DNA from: Cyanobacteria bacterium RI_101
GTDB taxonomy: Bacteria > Cyanobacteriota > Cyanobacteriia > Cyanobacteriales > Microcystaceae
NCBI GenBank assembly: GCA_016471375.1
Contig: WGLZ01000039.1
Location: 62,001 to 126,000, forward strand
Direction: 5' to 3'
DNA length: 64,000 nucleotides
Below the pieces are notes generated by a model, which worked only from the letters and a program-made list of their open reading frames with translations, was not told the DNA's origin and searched no databases. Shown piece by piece: positions 19,733 through 27,173 of this stretch; position 1 is the first letter of the stretch; each line of letters begins with the position of its first letter. A program made the translations under genes and the position numbers.

Positions 19733-20791
19733 ATGAACGCCTCGCCCTATACCGTCGCCCTCATTATCCCCACGGGCATCGGCGCCGCCATTGGGGGCTA
19801 CGCCGGGGACGCCCTGCCGGTGGCCCGGGCTATGAGTTCTATCTGCGATCACCTCATTACTCACCCCAACGTCCTCAACGGCGCTCAACTTTATTGGCCC
19901 ATTCCTAACGCCCTCTACGTGGAGGGTTACGCCCTCGACCAGTTCGCCCAAGGGAATTGGGGGCTAGCGCCGGTTCAAAATAATAGAATTGGTCTGATTT
20001 TAGACCGGGGTATTGAGGAAGATTTAAGAATACGGCAACTGCAAGCGGCGGAGGCCACCCGGGCCACCCTGGGATTAACTCTCACGGACTACGTCCTCAC
20101 CGACGCTCCCCTGGAAGTGGAATTACGACTGACGGACTCCGGCAGTAGTTGGGGCGCCCTCGCCAATCCCGATAGTTTATTGCGAGCGGCGGAGCGCCTG
20201 ATCACTCAAGCCAAAGCCACCGCCATCGCCGTGGTGGCCCGCTTCCCCGACGACGTGGATCAATTAACCCTCCAGCACTACCGCCAGGGCAAAGGCGTCG
20301 ATCCTCTCTCCGGCGCCGAGGCGGTCATTTCCCACCTCATCGTCCGCCAGTTTCAAATTCCCTGCGCCCACGCTCCGGCGCTGTCCCCCCTCCCCTTAGA
20401 TCCCAGTATTTCCCCCCGCTCCAGCGCCGAGGAAATTGGCTATACCTTCCTCCCCTGCGCTCTGGTGGGTCTGAGCCGGGCGCCCCAGTTGACCCCAACG
20501 CCCTCCCCCCGGAGTCTCTGGTCGGAAGACGTCAAGGCGCTGGTGATTCCCGCCAGCGCCTGCGGCGGGAGCGCCATCCTCAGTTGGGCCCAGACCGACA
20601 CTTTAATCATCGCCGTGGAAAATAATCGCACGCAACTACAAGTCCGCCCGGAACCCTTGGGAATCAAAGCTCTGCGGGTTTCCTCTTACCTAGAGGCGCT
20701 GGGCGTCCTCGTCGCCCACCGTCAGGGGGTGAATTTAGCCTGTTTCGACCCCCAATTTCCGACCCTACCCCGCCTCAGCGAATCCCTGTGA
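19733..20791 (+). CDS. DUF3326 domain protein
   Basis: The 352-residue protein matches DUF3326, a family seen chiefly in cyanobacteria and plants. Signatures are LIIPTGIGAAIGGYAGDALP, LITHPNVLNGAQLYWPIPNA, YVEGYALDQFAQG and the C-terminal VIPASACGGSAILSWAQ. There is no signal peptide. It may be metabolic (the glycine-rich start resembles a nucleotide or cofactor site), but no activity is established. It lies in a tight operon: zero spacing from the 57-residue gene, and a 4-bp overlap (GTGA, 20788-20791) with the CPBP gene. Confidence 0.88.
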   Translation: MNASPYTVALIIPTGIGAAIGGYAGDALPVARAMSSICDHLITHPNVLNGAQLYWPIPNALYVEGYALDQFAQGNWGLAPVQNNRIGLILDRGIEEDLRIRQLQAAEATRATLGLTLTDYVLTDAPLEVELRLTDSGSSWGALANPDSLLRAAERLITQAKATAIAVVARFPDDVDQLTLQHYRQGKGVDPLSGAEAVISHLIVRQFQIPCAHAPALSPLPLDPSISPRSSAEEIGYTFLPCALVGLSRAPQLTPTPSPRSLWSEDVKALVIPASACGGSAILSWAQTDTLIIAVENNRTQLQVRPEPLGIKALRVSSYLEALGVLVAHRQGVNLACFDPQFPTLPRLSESL

Positions 20792-21366
20792 CCCAGTCTC
20801 CCCCCTCCGACCTCGAACCCCTCAGCCGCGTCCAAGTCCTGAGCGTTATGGCTTTTACGGCGGTTTTGCTCCTGACCATTGCCAAGGTCTGGCAATATTG
20901 GGGACAAATTCGTCTTCTGCCGCTCCGGTTCGTCGCCGTCGATTTCCTCTGGAGCCTCGGGTTAGCCCTCCTCATTGTCCTGGCCAGCGGCGTCATTTAT
21001 CGACTCTGGCCCGCCTATCGTCAGAGCGCCGACCGTTACCTGGAATTGGTGTTGACCCCCTTAACTTGGCCGGATTTACTCTGGTTAGGCTTACTGCCCG
21101 GTTTAAGCGAAGAACTCCTCTTTCGGGGGGTGATGCTCCCGGCGCTGGGTCTTAACCTGGCGGCCGTCCTACTGGCGGGGCTGGTCTTCGGCGTCCTCCA
21201 CCTCAGTTCTCCTAACCAATGGCCCTACGTGGTGTGGGCCACGGTGGTGGGCGTCGCCCTGGGCTACGGCGCTCTAGCTAGCGGTAATTTACTAGTTCCT
21301 GTGGTCGCTCATATTTGCACCAATTGGATCTCCAGCGCCCTCTGGAAATCCCAGCGCCGAGCCTAG
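20788..21366 (+). CDS. CPBP family intramembrane glutamic endopeptidase
   Basis: A 192-residue polytopic membrane protein starting at GTG in a GTGA overlap with DUF3326. The CPBP/Abi motifs are present: EELLFRGVMLP (motif 1, Glu-Glu and Arg), FGVLHLSS (motif 2 His) and VVAHICTNW (motif 3 His/Asn). The family includes Rce1-like prenyl-protein and bacteriocin-immunity proteases. The substrate is unknown. The stop TAG is shared with the convergent methyltransferase through the palindrome CTAG at 21363-21366. Confidence 0.92.
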   Translation: MTQSPPSDLEPLSRVQVLSVMAFTAVLLLTIAKVWQYWGQIRLLPLRFVAVDFLWSLGLALLIVLASGVIYRLWPAYRQSADRYLELVLTPLTWPDLLWLGLLPGLSEELLFRGVMLPALGLNLAAVLLAGLVFGVLHLSSPNQWPYVVWATVVGVALGYGALASGNLLVPVVAHICTNWISSALWKSQRRA

Positions 21367-22019
21367 GCTCCCCGGCGCTCTAGCGTCCAATGGTATTCCG
21401 AGGATTGATAAACCCGCAGACCGGGAAGATTGAGGCTTTGGGCTAACGCTTCGATTTCGGATAAACTGAGCGCCGCCCGCAGAGAATCCCGAAACAGTCG
21501 AGTTTGATGGGGACTGTAGTCGGCGCCGACGCCCTCGACCCAGCGCTCTAGGGTCGCCTCGTCTTCGGGCCGGAGGAGATCCCGCGCTAAGATAAACCCT
21601 TCCGGTTTTAAGACCCGGGCCAGTTCCCCCAAAAACTGCCCCGGATTGGGGAGATGGTGGATCAGACTATTAGAAACCACCCCGTCAAAACAACAGTCGG
21701 CGTAGGGGAGATATTTAGCGTCCGCAAAATCTAAAGTAATTTGCGCTTCGCATTGGGCCTGAGCGATATTTTGGGCCGCCAGCGCCAACATGGAGCGGGC
21801 CAGATCCACCCCCACAATGCGCCAGTGAGGACGTAATTGGGCCATTAAGATGGGGATGCGGGCCGTGCCCGTGCCAGCGTCTAAAACACTTGCTCGCAAA
21901 GGCCCCAGTTCCACCGCCCGCTGGGCAAAGGCGCCGTTGACCGCGCTAAAATCCATCTGGTCATATTCCCAGGCTTCTACTTCCGTATCCATTACTTCCG
22001 GTTCCAGAATCCGTTCCAT
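21363..22019 (-). CDS. Class I SAM-dependent methyltransferase
   Basis: The 218-residue protein has the Rossmann methyltransferase motifs VLDAGTGTARIPILMAQL (motif I), WRIVGVDLARSMLALA, ITLDFADAKYLPYAD and GVVSNSLIHHLPNPGQFL, which resemble the UbiE/type 11 methyltransferase group. The substrate is not identifiable. It converges on the CPBP gene with a 4-bp overlap and is divergent, at 44 bp, from the OB-fold protein gene. Confidence 0.9.
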   Translation of the reverse strand: MERILEPEVMDTEVEAWEYDQMDFSAVNGAFAQRAVELGPLRASVLDAGTGTARIPILMAQLRPHWRIVGVDLARSMLALAAQNIAQAQCEAQITLDFADAKYLPYADCCFDGVVSNSLIHHLPNPGQFLGELARVLKPEGFILARDLLRPEDEATLERWVEGVGADYSPHQTRLFRDSLRAALSLSEIEALAQSLNLPGLRVYQSSEYHWTLERRGA

Positions 22020-22063
22020 GGGACTGTTCCGCCTCTGAGTTTTCCTATTTCCTTAGCATAACC

Positions 22064-22441
22064 ATGATTCTTGTTAAATTTGAGCGTTCCGCGGCGGTCT
22101 TAGCCGCCATAGCTCTAGGCTTCGGCGCCGGTCTTCCCCTAGAGGCCAGAACCCCCATCGGCAGTCTGGCGAATACTCAAGGGGTAACCCTTGTCGGCGC
22201 TGTCGGCAATGTTGTCGGCAACGATTTTATCCTCAAAGACGAGAGCGGCGCCATTATCGTCGACGCCGGCCCCCGCTGGTGGCGCCCCCTCAATCTCACC
22301 CCAGGGGAGCGGGTCACCGTCATTGGCGAGTACGACCAGGGCGAGTTTGACGCCTTTACCATTATTCGCGCCAACGGCGAAGCGATCCAGATCCGCCCGG
22401 CCCAAGGGAAACCGCCCTGGGCTGGCAAGGACAAAGATTAA
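22064..22441 (+). CDS. Exported OB-fold (BOF/YgiW-like) protein
   Basis: A 125-residue protein with an N-terminal signal peptide (residues 1-28, hydrophobic AAVLAAIALGFGAG then an Ala-rich cleavage region). The mature part VTLVGAVGNVVGNDFILKDE ... RVTVIGEYD is a small beta-barrel of the BOF or DUF5666-like type. A periplasmic location is likely. Related proteins bind ligands or stabilise stress responses, but no ligand can be named. Nothing is co-directional nearby. Confidence 0.72.
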   Translation: MILVKFERSAAVLAAIALGFGAGLPLEARTPIGSLANTQGVTLVGAVGNVVGNDFILKDESGAIIVDAGPRWWRPLNLTPGERVTVIGEYDQGEFDAFTIIRANGEAIQIRPAQGKPPWAGKDKD

Positions 22442-22500
22442 ACCCGTTGAGCGCCGATTTCTCCCCACCCAAAAAAATCCTACTGCGCGCACAGATCGGA

Positions 22501-22557
22501 ATCCCCCCTAACCCCTACTTCGACAAGCTCAGTACGGCGCCTTGGCAAGGGGGGAAC
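22501..22557. repeat. GC-run repeat, inverted copy of the 13.4 kb block
   Basis: The segment starts ATCCCCCCTAACCCCTACTT and includes ACTTCGACAAGCTCAGT (22517-22533). Its reverse complement matches 13373-13430 almost base for base, differing at a few positions (CTTTCC versus TTGCC, GGGGC versus GGGGT). It lies between the OB-fold gene and glpX. Confidence 0.85.
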
Positions 22558-22604
22558 GGCTTAAGCGGGTCTTTCGCGGAGAGAGACACGCACCGAAGCC
22601 AGTC

Positions 22605-23642
22605 TTAATGGAGTTGGATGGTTTTGGGTTGCTCAAACAGGTGGATGGTGTCCACAAAGCGAGCGGTTTGGGACTGGGTGGAGATCACCAAACTTTGAGT
22701 GCGAGCGCCGCCGTGGAAGAAACGAACGCCCTCCATCAGGGTGCCGGGGGTGATGCCGCAGGCCGCGAAGAGGACGGTTTGACCGCTGGCTAGTTCGTGG
22801 GTGTCGTAAACGGCGTCGGGATTGTTAATCCCCATGGATTTCAGGCGCTCGATGTTGCCTTCCCGACTTTCGCCGATTAAACCGGTTTTGACCACTTCGG
22901 GATCGTAGATTAGCTGTCCCTGGAAGTGACCCCCCAGACAACGCATGGCGGCGGCGGAAATAACCCCCTCCGGCGCGGCGCCGATGCCCATAAGGGCGTG
23001 GATATTGGTTCCCGAAAAGGCGCAGGAAATGGCGGCGGAGACGTCGCCGTCGCTGATCAATCGCACCCGAGCGCCGGCTTGGCGAATTTCCTGGATTAAC
23101 TCTTTGTGACGGGGCCGGTCCATCACCACGACAACCAATTCTTCAATATTGCGGTTCAGACATTCAGAAATAATCTTCAAGTTTTCCGTTGCGGATTTAT
23201 TGATATCCACATGACCCTTGGCGGCGGGGGGCGCGGCTAGTTTTTTCATATAAAAGTCCGGCGCCGCGAAGAGGCCGCCCTTTTCGGAAATGGCCAGCAC
23301 GGCCATGGAGCCGTTTTGCCCATAGGCCACGAGGTTGGTGCCTTCGCAGGGATCGACGGCGATATCGATTTCCACTAGTTCGTCAGGATTACAGAAGGCA
23401 CTGGCGTTTTCTTGGGTGCAAATACCCACTTCTTCGCCGATGTAGAGCATGGGAGCTTCATCCCGTTCCCCTTCCCCGATCACAATCCGGCCCCGCATGT
23501 GGATTTTGTTCATCCGCTCCCGCATGGCTTCGACGGCCACGTGGTCCGCGGTGTTTTTTTCGCCTTTCCCCATCCACTTGGCGGAGGCGATGGCCGCTTG
23601 TTCAACGACTTCGATGATTTCTAAGCCCAGGGTGCTTTCCAC
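22605..23642 (-). CDS. glpX: Class II fructose-1,6-/sedoheptulose-1,7-bisphosphatase
   Basis: The 345-residue GlpX-type enzyme is the main Calvin-cycle bisphosphatase of cyanobacteria. Family signatures are [58 protein letters not shown] (metal and substrate site) and [19 protein letters not shown]. The start is a GTG at 23642, preceded on the coding strand by GGAGG nine bases upstream, which settles the start. Dual FBPase/SBPase activity is known for the cyanobacterial orthologue and is inferred here. Confidence 0.96.
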   Translation of the reverse strand: MESTLGLEIIEVVEQAAIASAKWMGKGEKNTADHVAVEAMRERMNKIHMRGRIVIGEGERDEAPMLYIGEEVGICTQENASAFCNPDELVEIDIAVDPCEGTNLVAYGQNGSMAVLAISEKGGLFAAPDFYMKKLAAPPAAKGHVDINKSATENLKIISECLNRNIEELVVVVMDRPRHKELIQEIRQAGARVRLISDGDVSAAISCAFSGTNIHALMGIGAAPEGVISAAAMRCLGGHFQGQLIYDPEVVKTGLIGESREGNIERLKSMGINNPDAVYDTHELASGQTVLFAACGITPGTLMEGVRFFHGGARTQSLVISTQSQTARFVDTIHLFEQPKTIQLH

Positions 23643-23738
23643 GAGATGATTCCTCCCAACTGCTGGTTAATAAAACGCCTAGGTTGCCCTAGCCCGGTCT
23701 GTTTTGGTTGTCAGTCAAAAGTCTATCAGAGTCGGGGA

Positions 23739-24734
23739 TCACCTTAACGGTTGTCTGTCGTCATCGGCTCCAAAGCCCGAAAAAGACGAGGGACGAAGCG
23801 GCGCCGACCAATTGATCCAGATATCTCGCTCTTGCTCTAAACAGGTGTGTGGAGCCTTATTGCCTAGTTTTTCCCGCAGATAGGCTAGGCTCCGGCCCGA
23901 CAACCAGGCGACGTTGGCTAAACCTAACCCGCCTCGACCGTAGAATTTAGCGAAGTAGCGAGTGCGGGACTCGTAGAGAAAGGCTTTCGGGCGCCGGCGG
24001 GCCGCCAGATCTTTTTTCGTGGAGCCGCTACCGCCCCGGAGATGAACCACCCTGGCTTCGGGAAAATTGAGGATTTGCCAACCGGCTTGGGCGGCCCGGC
24101 GACAGAAATCCACGTCTTCATAGTACATAAAATAGCCGTCGTCCAGGAGTCCGATTTCCTCAAAGACCTCTTGGCGAATCATAACGCTAGCAAAACTAGT
24201 CCATTGGGGGAAACTGGGTTCCGGTTGAACCGCTAGGGGCACGTCGGCGGATTGAAACAGTCGGGTGACCACGCTAGTGGCGGCGCCGTTAATCAGTTCG
24301 CTGGCGGGGCTGGGAAAGCGAAAACAACTAATTTGGGGCGTCTCGTCGGGCCATTCTAGGCGGGGACTGACTAAACCGATCCGGGGTTGAGAGTACAGCG
24401 CCGTTAGGAGTCGAGTTAAAGCCTGGGGTCGGATGAGGGTGTCGCTGTTGAGGAGCCAGTAGGCCCGGGCCGGGGTTGACTGAATCCCGAGGTTATTGCC
24501 CGCGGCGAAACCGCCGTTAACGGGGGCAACTAAAAGGCTGGCCCAATCCTGCCATTTTTCCTGAGTTATCGCGGTTTCAATCACTTCCGGCGAGCCGTCC
24601 CCGGAGGCGTTGTCCACCACCGTCACCCGATGGGTTTGGGGGTTAATTTCCGGCGCTAGGGAGCGGAGACAGTCAATCGTGAGTTGAGGCGTGCGGTAAT
24701 TGAGGATAATCACCGCCAATTCTTTTACTTCCAT
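23739..24734 (-). CDS. Family 2 glycosyltransferase (rhamnosyltransferase-like)
   Basis: A 331-residue GT-A fold enzyme with AVIILNYRTPQLTIDCLRSL, the nucleotide-sugar motif VTVVDNASGDGSPEVI, YWLLNSDTLIRPQALTRL (DXD-like) and MYYEDVDFCRRAAQAGW (the ED acceptor/base motif). It resembles WbbL-type transferases of cell-surface polysaccharide assembly. It overlaps the upstream sulfotransferase gene by 10 bp, suggesting that the two act on one glycan. Donor and acceptor are unknown. Confidence 0.9.
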   Translation of the reverse strand: MEVKELAVIILNYRTPQLTIDCLRSLAPEINPQTHRVTVVDNASGDGSPEVIETAITQEKWQDWASLLVAPVNGGFAAGNNLGIQSTPARAYWLLNSDTLIRPQALTRLLTALYSQPRIGLVSPRLEWPDETPQISCFRFPSPASELINGAATSVVTRLFQSADVPLAVQPEPSFPQWTSFASVMIRQEVFEEIGLLDDGYFMYYEDVDFCRRAAQAGWQILNFPEARVVHLRGGSGSTKKDLAARRRPKAFLYESRTRYFAKFYGRGGLGLANVAWLSGRSLAYLREKLGNKAPHTCLEQERDIWINWSAPLRPSSFSGFGADDDRQPLR

Positions 24735-25594
24735 GTCAAGACTTGGTTGGTTACTTGGGCTTTAAAGTTTTGACAATTGAGTTCAATCCCGAGCCAGTTT
24801 CCCAAAATGGCTAAATCGGGATCAAAAATAGTTTCTAACTTCGCTAAAGATGCCGGCGAAAGGCGGGGTTTTTCCTTCATCGTCCAGAGGCTTCTGACCC
24901 AAGTGCGAAAGGATTTGGGAATCAACGCTTGCCGCAATTGTTTTAACCCCGGCGTCTCCACCAGGGCGTCCCGCCAGGCGCTTTTCCGTAGGCGCTGGCT
25001 GGAGATATTTTGGGCGTCTAGCTCCTCCCGCCACTGGGGAGCGCCGTTGTAGTTTAAAAAAGCGCAGACCCGTTCCAATTCCGGCTGGGGATATTTCAAG
25101 AGGCGCTCGAAGAAGACCGGCAAAATCCGCTCCCTAGGCAGGCGCTCAAAGTACGGCGCTAGTTGGTAGGCGTAACGGCTGTAGGCGATCAGTTCGGGAA
25201 AGGTTTCTAAGGCGGCGTTAATCTCGGTATTTTGAATCACTAACTGAGACCATTCGTGGACATATTGGGAGACTAAACGGTCGATGGGATGGCGCAGGAC
25301 ATAAATTAATTTAACCTCGGGAAACGCGTTCAAAAGACGGTTAACGGTTTCAGGATAGGTGGGCAATTTACTATAGTGGGTGCTGGATTCCCCCCGCAGA
25401 TCCCCCGGTTCGGCGCCGTCGAAGAGAGATACATACCAGTCCATCCCCTGGGCGAAAATTTCGTCGTTACTAAAAAAATTCGGCTCCTTGGGTTCGCTCA
25501 TCCAAAACCCCGGTTGGAGCGCCAGTTGTTCGTGGAGGGTGCTGGTGGCGCATTTCATGCCCCCGATAATGATGAAGTCCGGCCCTAACGCCAT
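24725..25594 (-). CDS. PAPS-dependent sulfotransferase family protein
   Basis: The 289-residue protein has the 5'-phosphosulfate loop FIIIGGMKCATSTLHEQL at the N terminus and the 3'-phosphate-binding region KLIYVLRHPIDRLVSQYVHEW, so it belongs to the sulfotransferase superfamily that moves sulfate from PAPS to carbohydrates or lipids. Coupling with the overlapping GT2 gene suggests formation of a sulfated exopolysaccharide or glycolipid, which is common in cyanobacteria. The acceptor is an inference from context only. Confidence 0.88.
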   Translation of the reverse strand: MALGPDFIIIGGMKCATSTLHEQLALQPGFWMSEPKEPNFFSNDEIFAQGMDWYVSLFDGAEPGDLRGESSTHYSKLPTYPETVNRLLNAFPEVKLIYVLRHPIDRLVSQYVHEWSQLVIQNTEINAALETFPELIAYSRYAYQLAPYFERLPRERILPVFFERLLKYPQPELERVCAFLNYNGAPQWREELDAQNISSQRLRKSAWRDALVETPGLKQLRQALIPKSFRTWVRSLWTMKEKPRLSPASLAKLETIFDPDLAILGNWLGIELNCQNFKAQVTNQVLTWK

Positions 25595-25746
25595 CGCTTA
25601 ACCTCTCGCTCTAAACGGCTTCGCTATTATGGCACGGGGTCAACCCCAGTTATAACCCGTCATAATTTTAGAAAGCGCCGCCGATTTTTCCGCAAGCCGA
25701 GGGATTTCGGTGGGATAATTGGGGACAAACGCTTGGGTTTTTCGCT

Positions 25747-26223
25747 ATGACCTCTTCTCTAATGGACAGCACCCTGACCGTCGATTCGTCTCTGCCCGGT
25801 CCCCTCAACGGCGCTAGCTATGAGGACGCGATTACCACGGTCATCGGCAGTATGGCCCAGGAGGACACCGCCCTGGTCAACGACGCGCCGGAAGGCACCA
25901 TCTGGAAATTTCGCTACGCCACCGTCGAAGTCTATGTCCAACTGACGGGACAAACGGACGAGGACTTTCTCCTAGTCTGGGCGCCGGTGTTGAGCTTGCC
26001 GGTGGCTCGCCAAACAGAGTTGATGGAAAAACTCCTGCGCCTCAACTGGTCGGGCACCTTGGAAACCTGCTTCGCGCTTTTTAACGATCAGGTGGTGGTG
26101 ATGCTCCAGCGGACGGTGGCGGATCTCTCCGCTGGGGAAATTTCCCGGGCCATTACTCTGGTGGCGACCCTAGCGGATGAAAACAACGACTCCCTCCGGG
26201 CGGAATTCAGCGCCGCAAGTTAA
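25747..26223 (+). CDS. YbjN domain protein (T3SS chaperone-like fold)
   Basis: A 158-residue acidic soluble protein of the YbjN/CesT-like fold: WKFRYATVEVYVQLTGQTDEDFLLVWAPVL, MEKLLRLNWSGTLETCFALFND and LQRTVADLSAGEISRAITLV are characteristic. Such proteins are thought to act as chaperone-like or regulatory partners. Its TAA stop overlaps the following gene by one base (TAATG), so they are co-translated. Cyanobacteria usually encode this family; the function is not settled. Confidence 0.85.
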   Translation: MTSSLMDSTLTVDSSLPGPLNGASYEDAITTVIGSMAQEDTALVNDAPEGTIWKFRYATVEVYVQLTGQTDEDFLLVWAPVLSLPVARQTELMEKLLRLNWSGTLETCFALFNDQVVVMLQRTVADLSAGEISRAITLVATLADENNDSLRAEFSAAS

Positions 26224-26558
26224 TGGGATCTCTCCGGTCTAAGCCCCTCCAGCGCCTCTATCGGCAGAAACTCCGGCGCCGTTGGCTTTTCGTGGGCCTC
26301 TGCTGGTTCTGCTTGGCGCCTTGGGCGCTGTGGCAGTTTCGGGAGGATTTTCTTCTGCTGGAAGATCATTTTACCTTTACCGCTGTTCGCTACGGGCTGG
26401 CTTTTCGCCTCGTTCCCGCCTTTAGTCTCTTTTTCTGCGTCGGCATTACTGGCTCTACTCTCTTCTGGCAGAGTTGTCATCTACTCTGGGGGCTTTCTCC
26501 CCAGGAGCGCCGGCGCTGGCGACTTCAGGCGCGAAAACTACGGGACATTCGGCGCTAG
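26223..26558 (+). CDS. Two-helix membrane protein, unknown function
   Basis: A 111-residue protein with a very basic N terminus (RLYRQKLRRRW), two hydrophobic segments (FVGLCWFCLAPWALWQF and about residues 64-90) and a basic C terminus (RRRWRLQARKLRDIRR). Topology would put both ends in the cytoplasm. It is translationally coupled to the YbjN gene through TAATG. I recognise no family. Confidence 0.75.
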   Translation: MGSLRSKPLQRLYRQKLRRRWLFVGLCWFCLAPWALWQFREDFLLLEDHFTFTAVRYGLAFRLVPAFSLFFCVGITGSTLFWQSCHLLWGLSPQERRRWRLQARKLRDIRR

Positions 26559-26714
26559 GGGATGGGCGGCCCCGCCCTCCCACAAAGCCTTTACCCTTAC
26601 CTCTATTTTCTCCATTCTTGGGTCAACTTCGGTATTGGCGAACGCTTCTAACCCCGGCGCTCGATCTCGGATCTATAATGGCTTAACTGCCAAGCGTTCA
26701 TAGGAAGACTCCCC

Positions 26715-27173
26715 TTGTCCATCCCTCGCGATAAAAGTTACGACCGTCGTTGTCAATTAGGCGCTTCTCGGCGCCGATTAGAAGACGCCGAGGCGCTTTG
26801 TCAACATAGCCGCTGGTCTGGCTCTATTTACTTAGGAGGATATGCGATAGAATGTTCTCTTAAATCCTTGATTTGTCACCAAGAACACAAAGACAATTTT
26901 CAAGAAACATCTATGTTTAAAAAAGGAGTTGGAGGAGCGCGCTTACATCAACTTCAAAATTTAATGACTCAGGCTCCACGTTTATATAAAGATATTAATC
27001 TAGATCGAACTGGAAAATACAAAAATAGCTGGACAACGATTACTTCACTTTGGAAACACGATCAACTCAGATATTCTGACAAAGTTGGCGAAGAGGTTGA
27101 AACTAAAAAATTTATCGAGGCGGTCAAGCAAATACACAACTTGATTCTGCGTCAACAAGGAGAGGCTTCATGA
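26715..27173 (+). CDS. HEPN domain protein (putative RNase-fold partner of KGGVGR ATPase)
   Basis: The 152-residue protein is all-helical with the HEPN hallmark GGYAIECSLKSLI (residues 41-53) and a downstream LHQLQNLM/WKHDQLRYSD region. The start is a TTG with AGGAAG nine bases upstream; there is no nearby ATG. The catalytic R-x(4-6)-H motif of toxic HEPN RNases is not evident, so it may be a non-catalytic, antitoxin-like or nucleotidyl-target HEPN. The ATPase gene follows with a 4-bp ATGA overlap. Codon use is AT-rich compared with neighbours, a sign of transfer. A defence role is inferred from context. Confidence 0.75.
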   Translation: MSIPRDKSYDRRCQLGASRRRLEDAEALCQHSRWSGSIYLGGYAIECSLKSLICHQEHKDNFQETSMFKKGVGGARLHQLQNLMTQAPRLYKDINLDRTGKYKNSWTTITSLWKHDQLRYSDKVGEEVETKKFIEAVKQIHNLILRQQGEAS

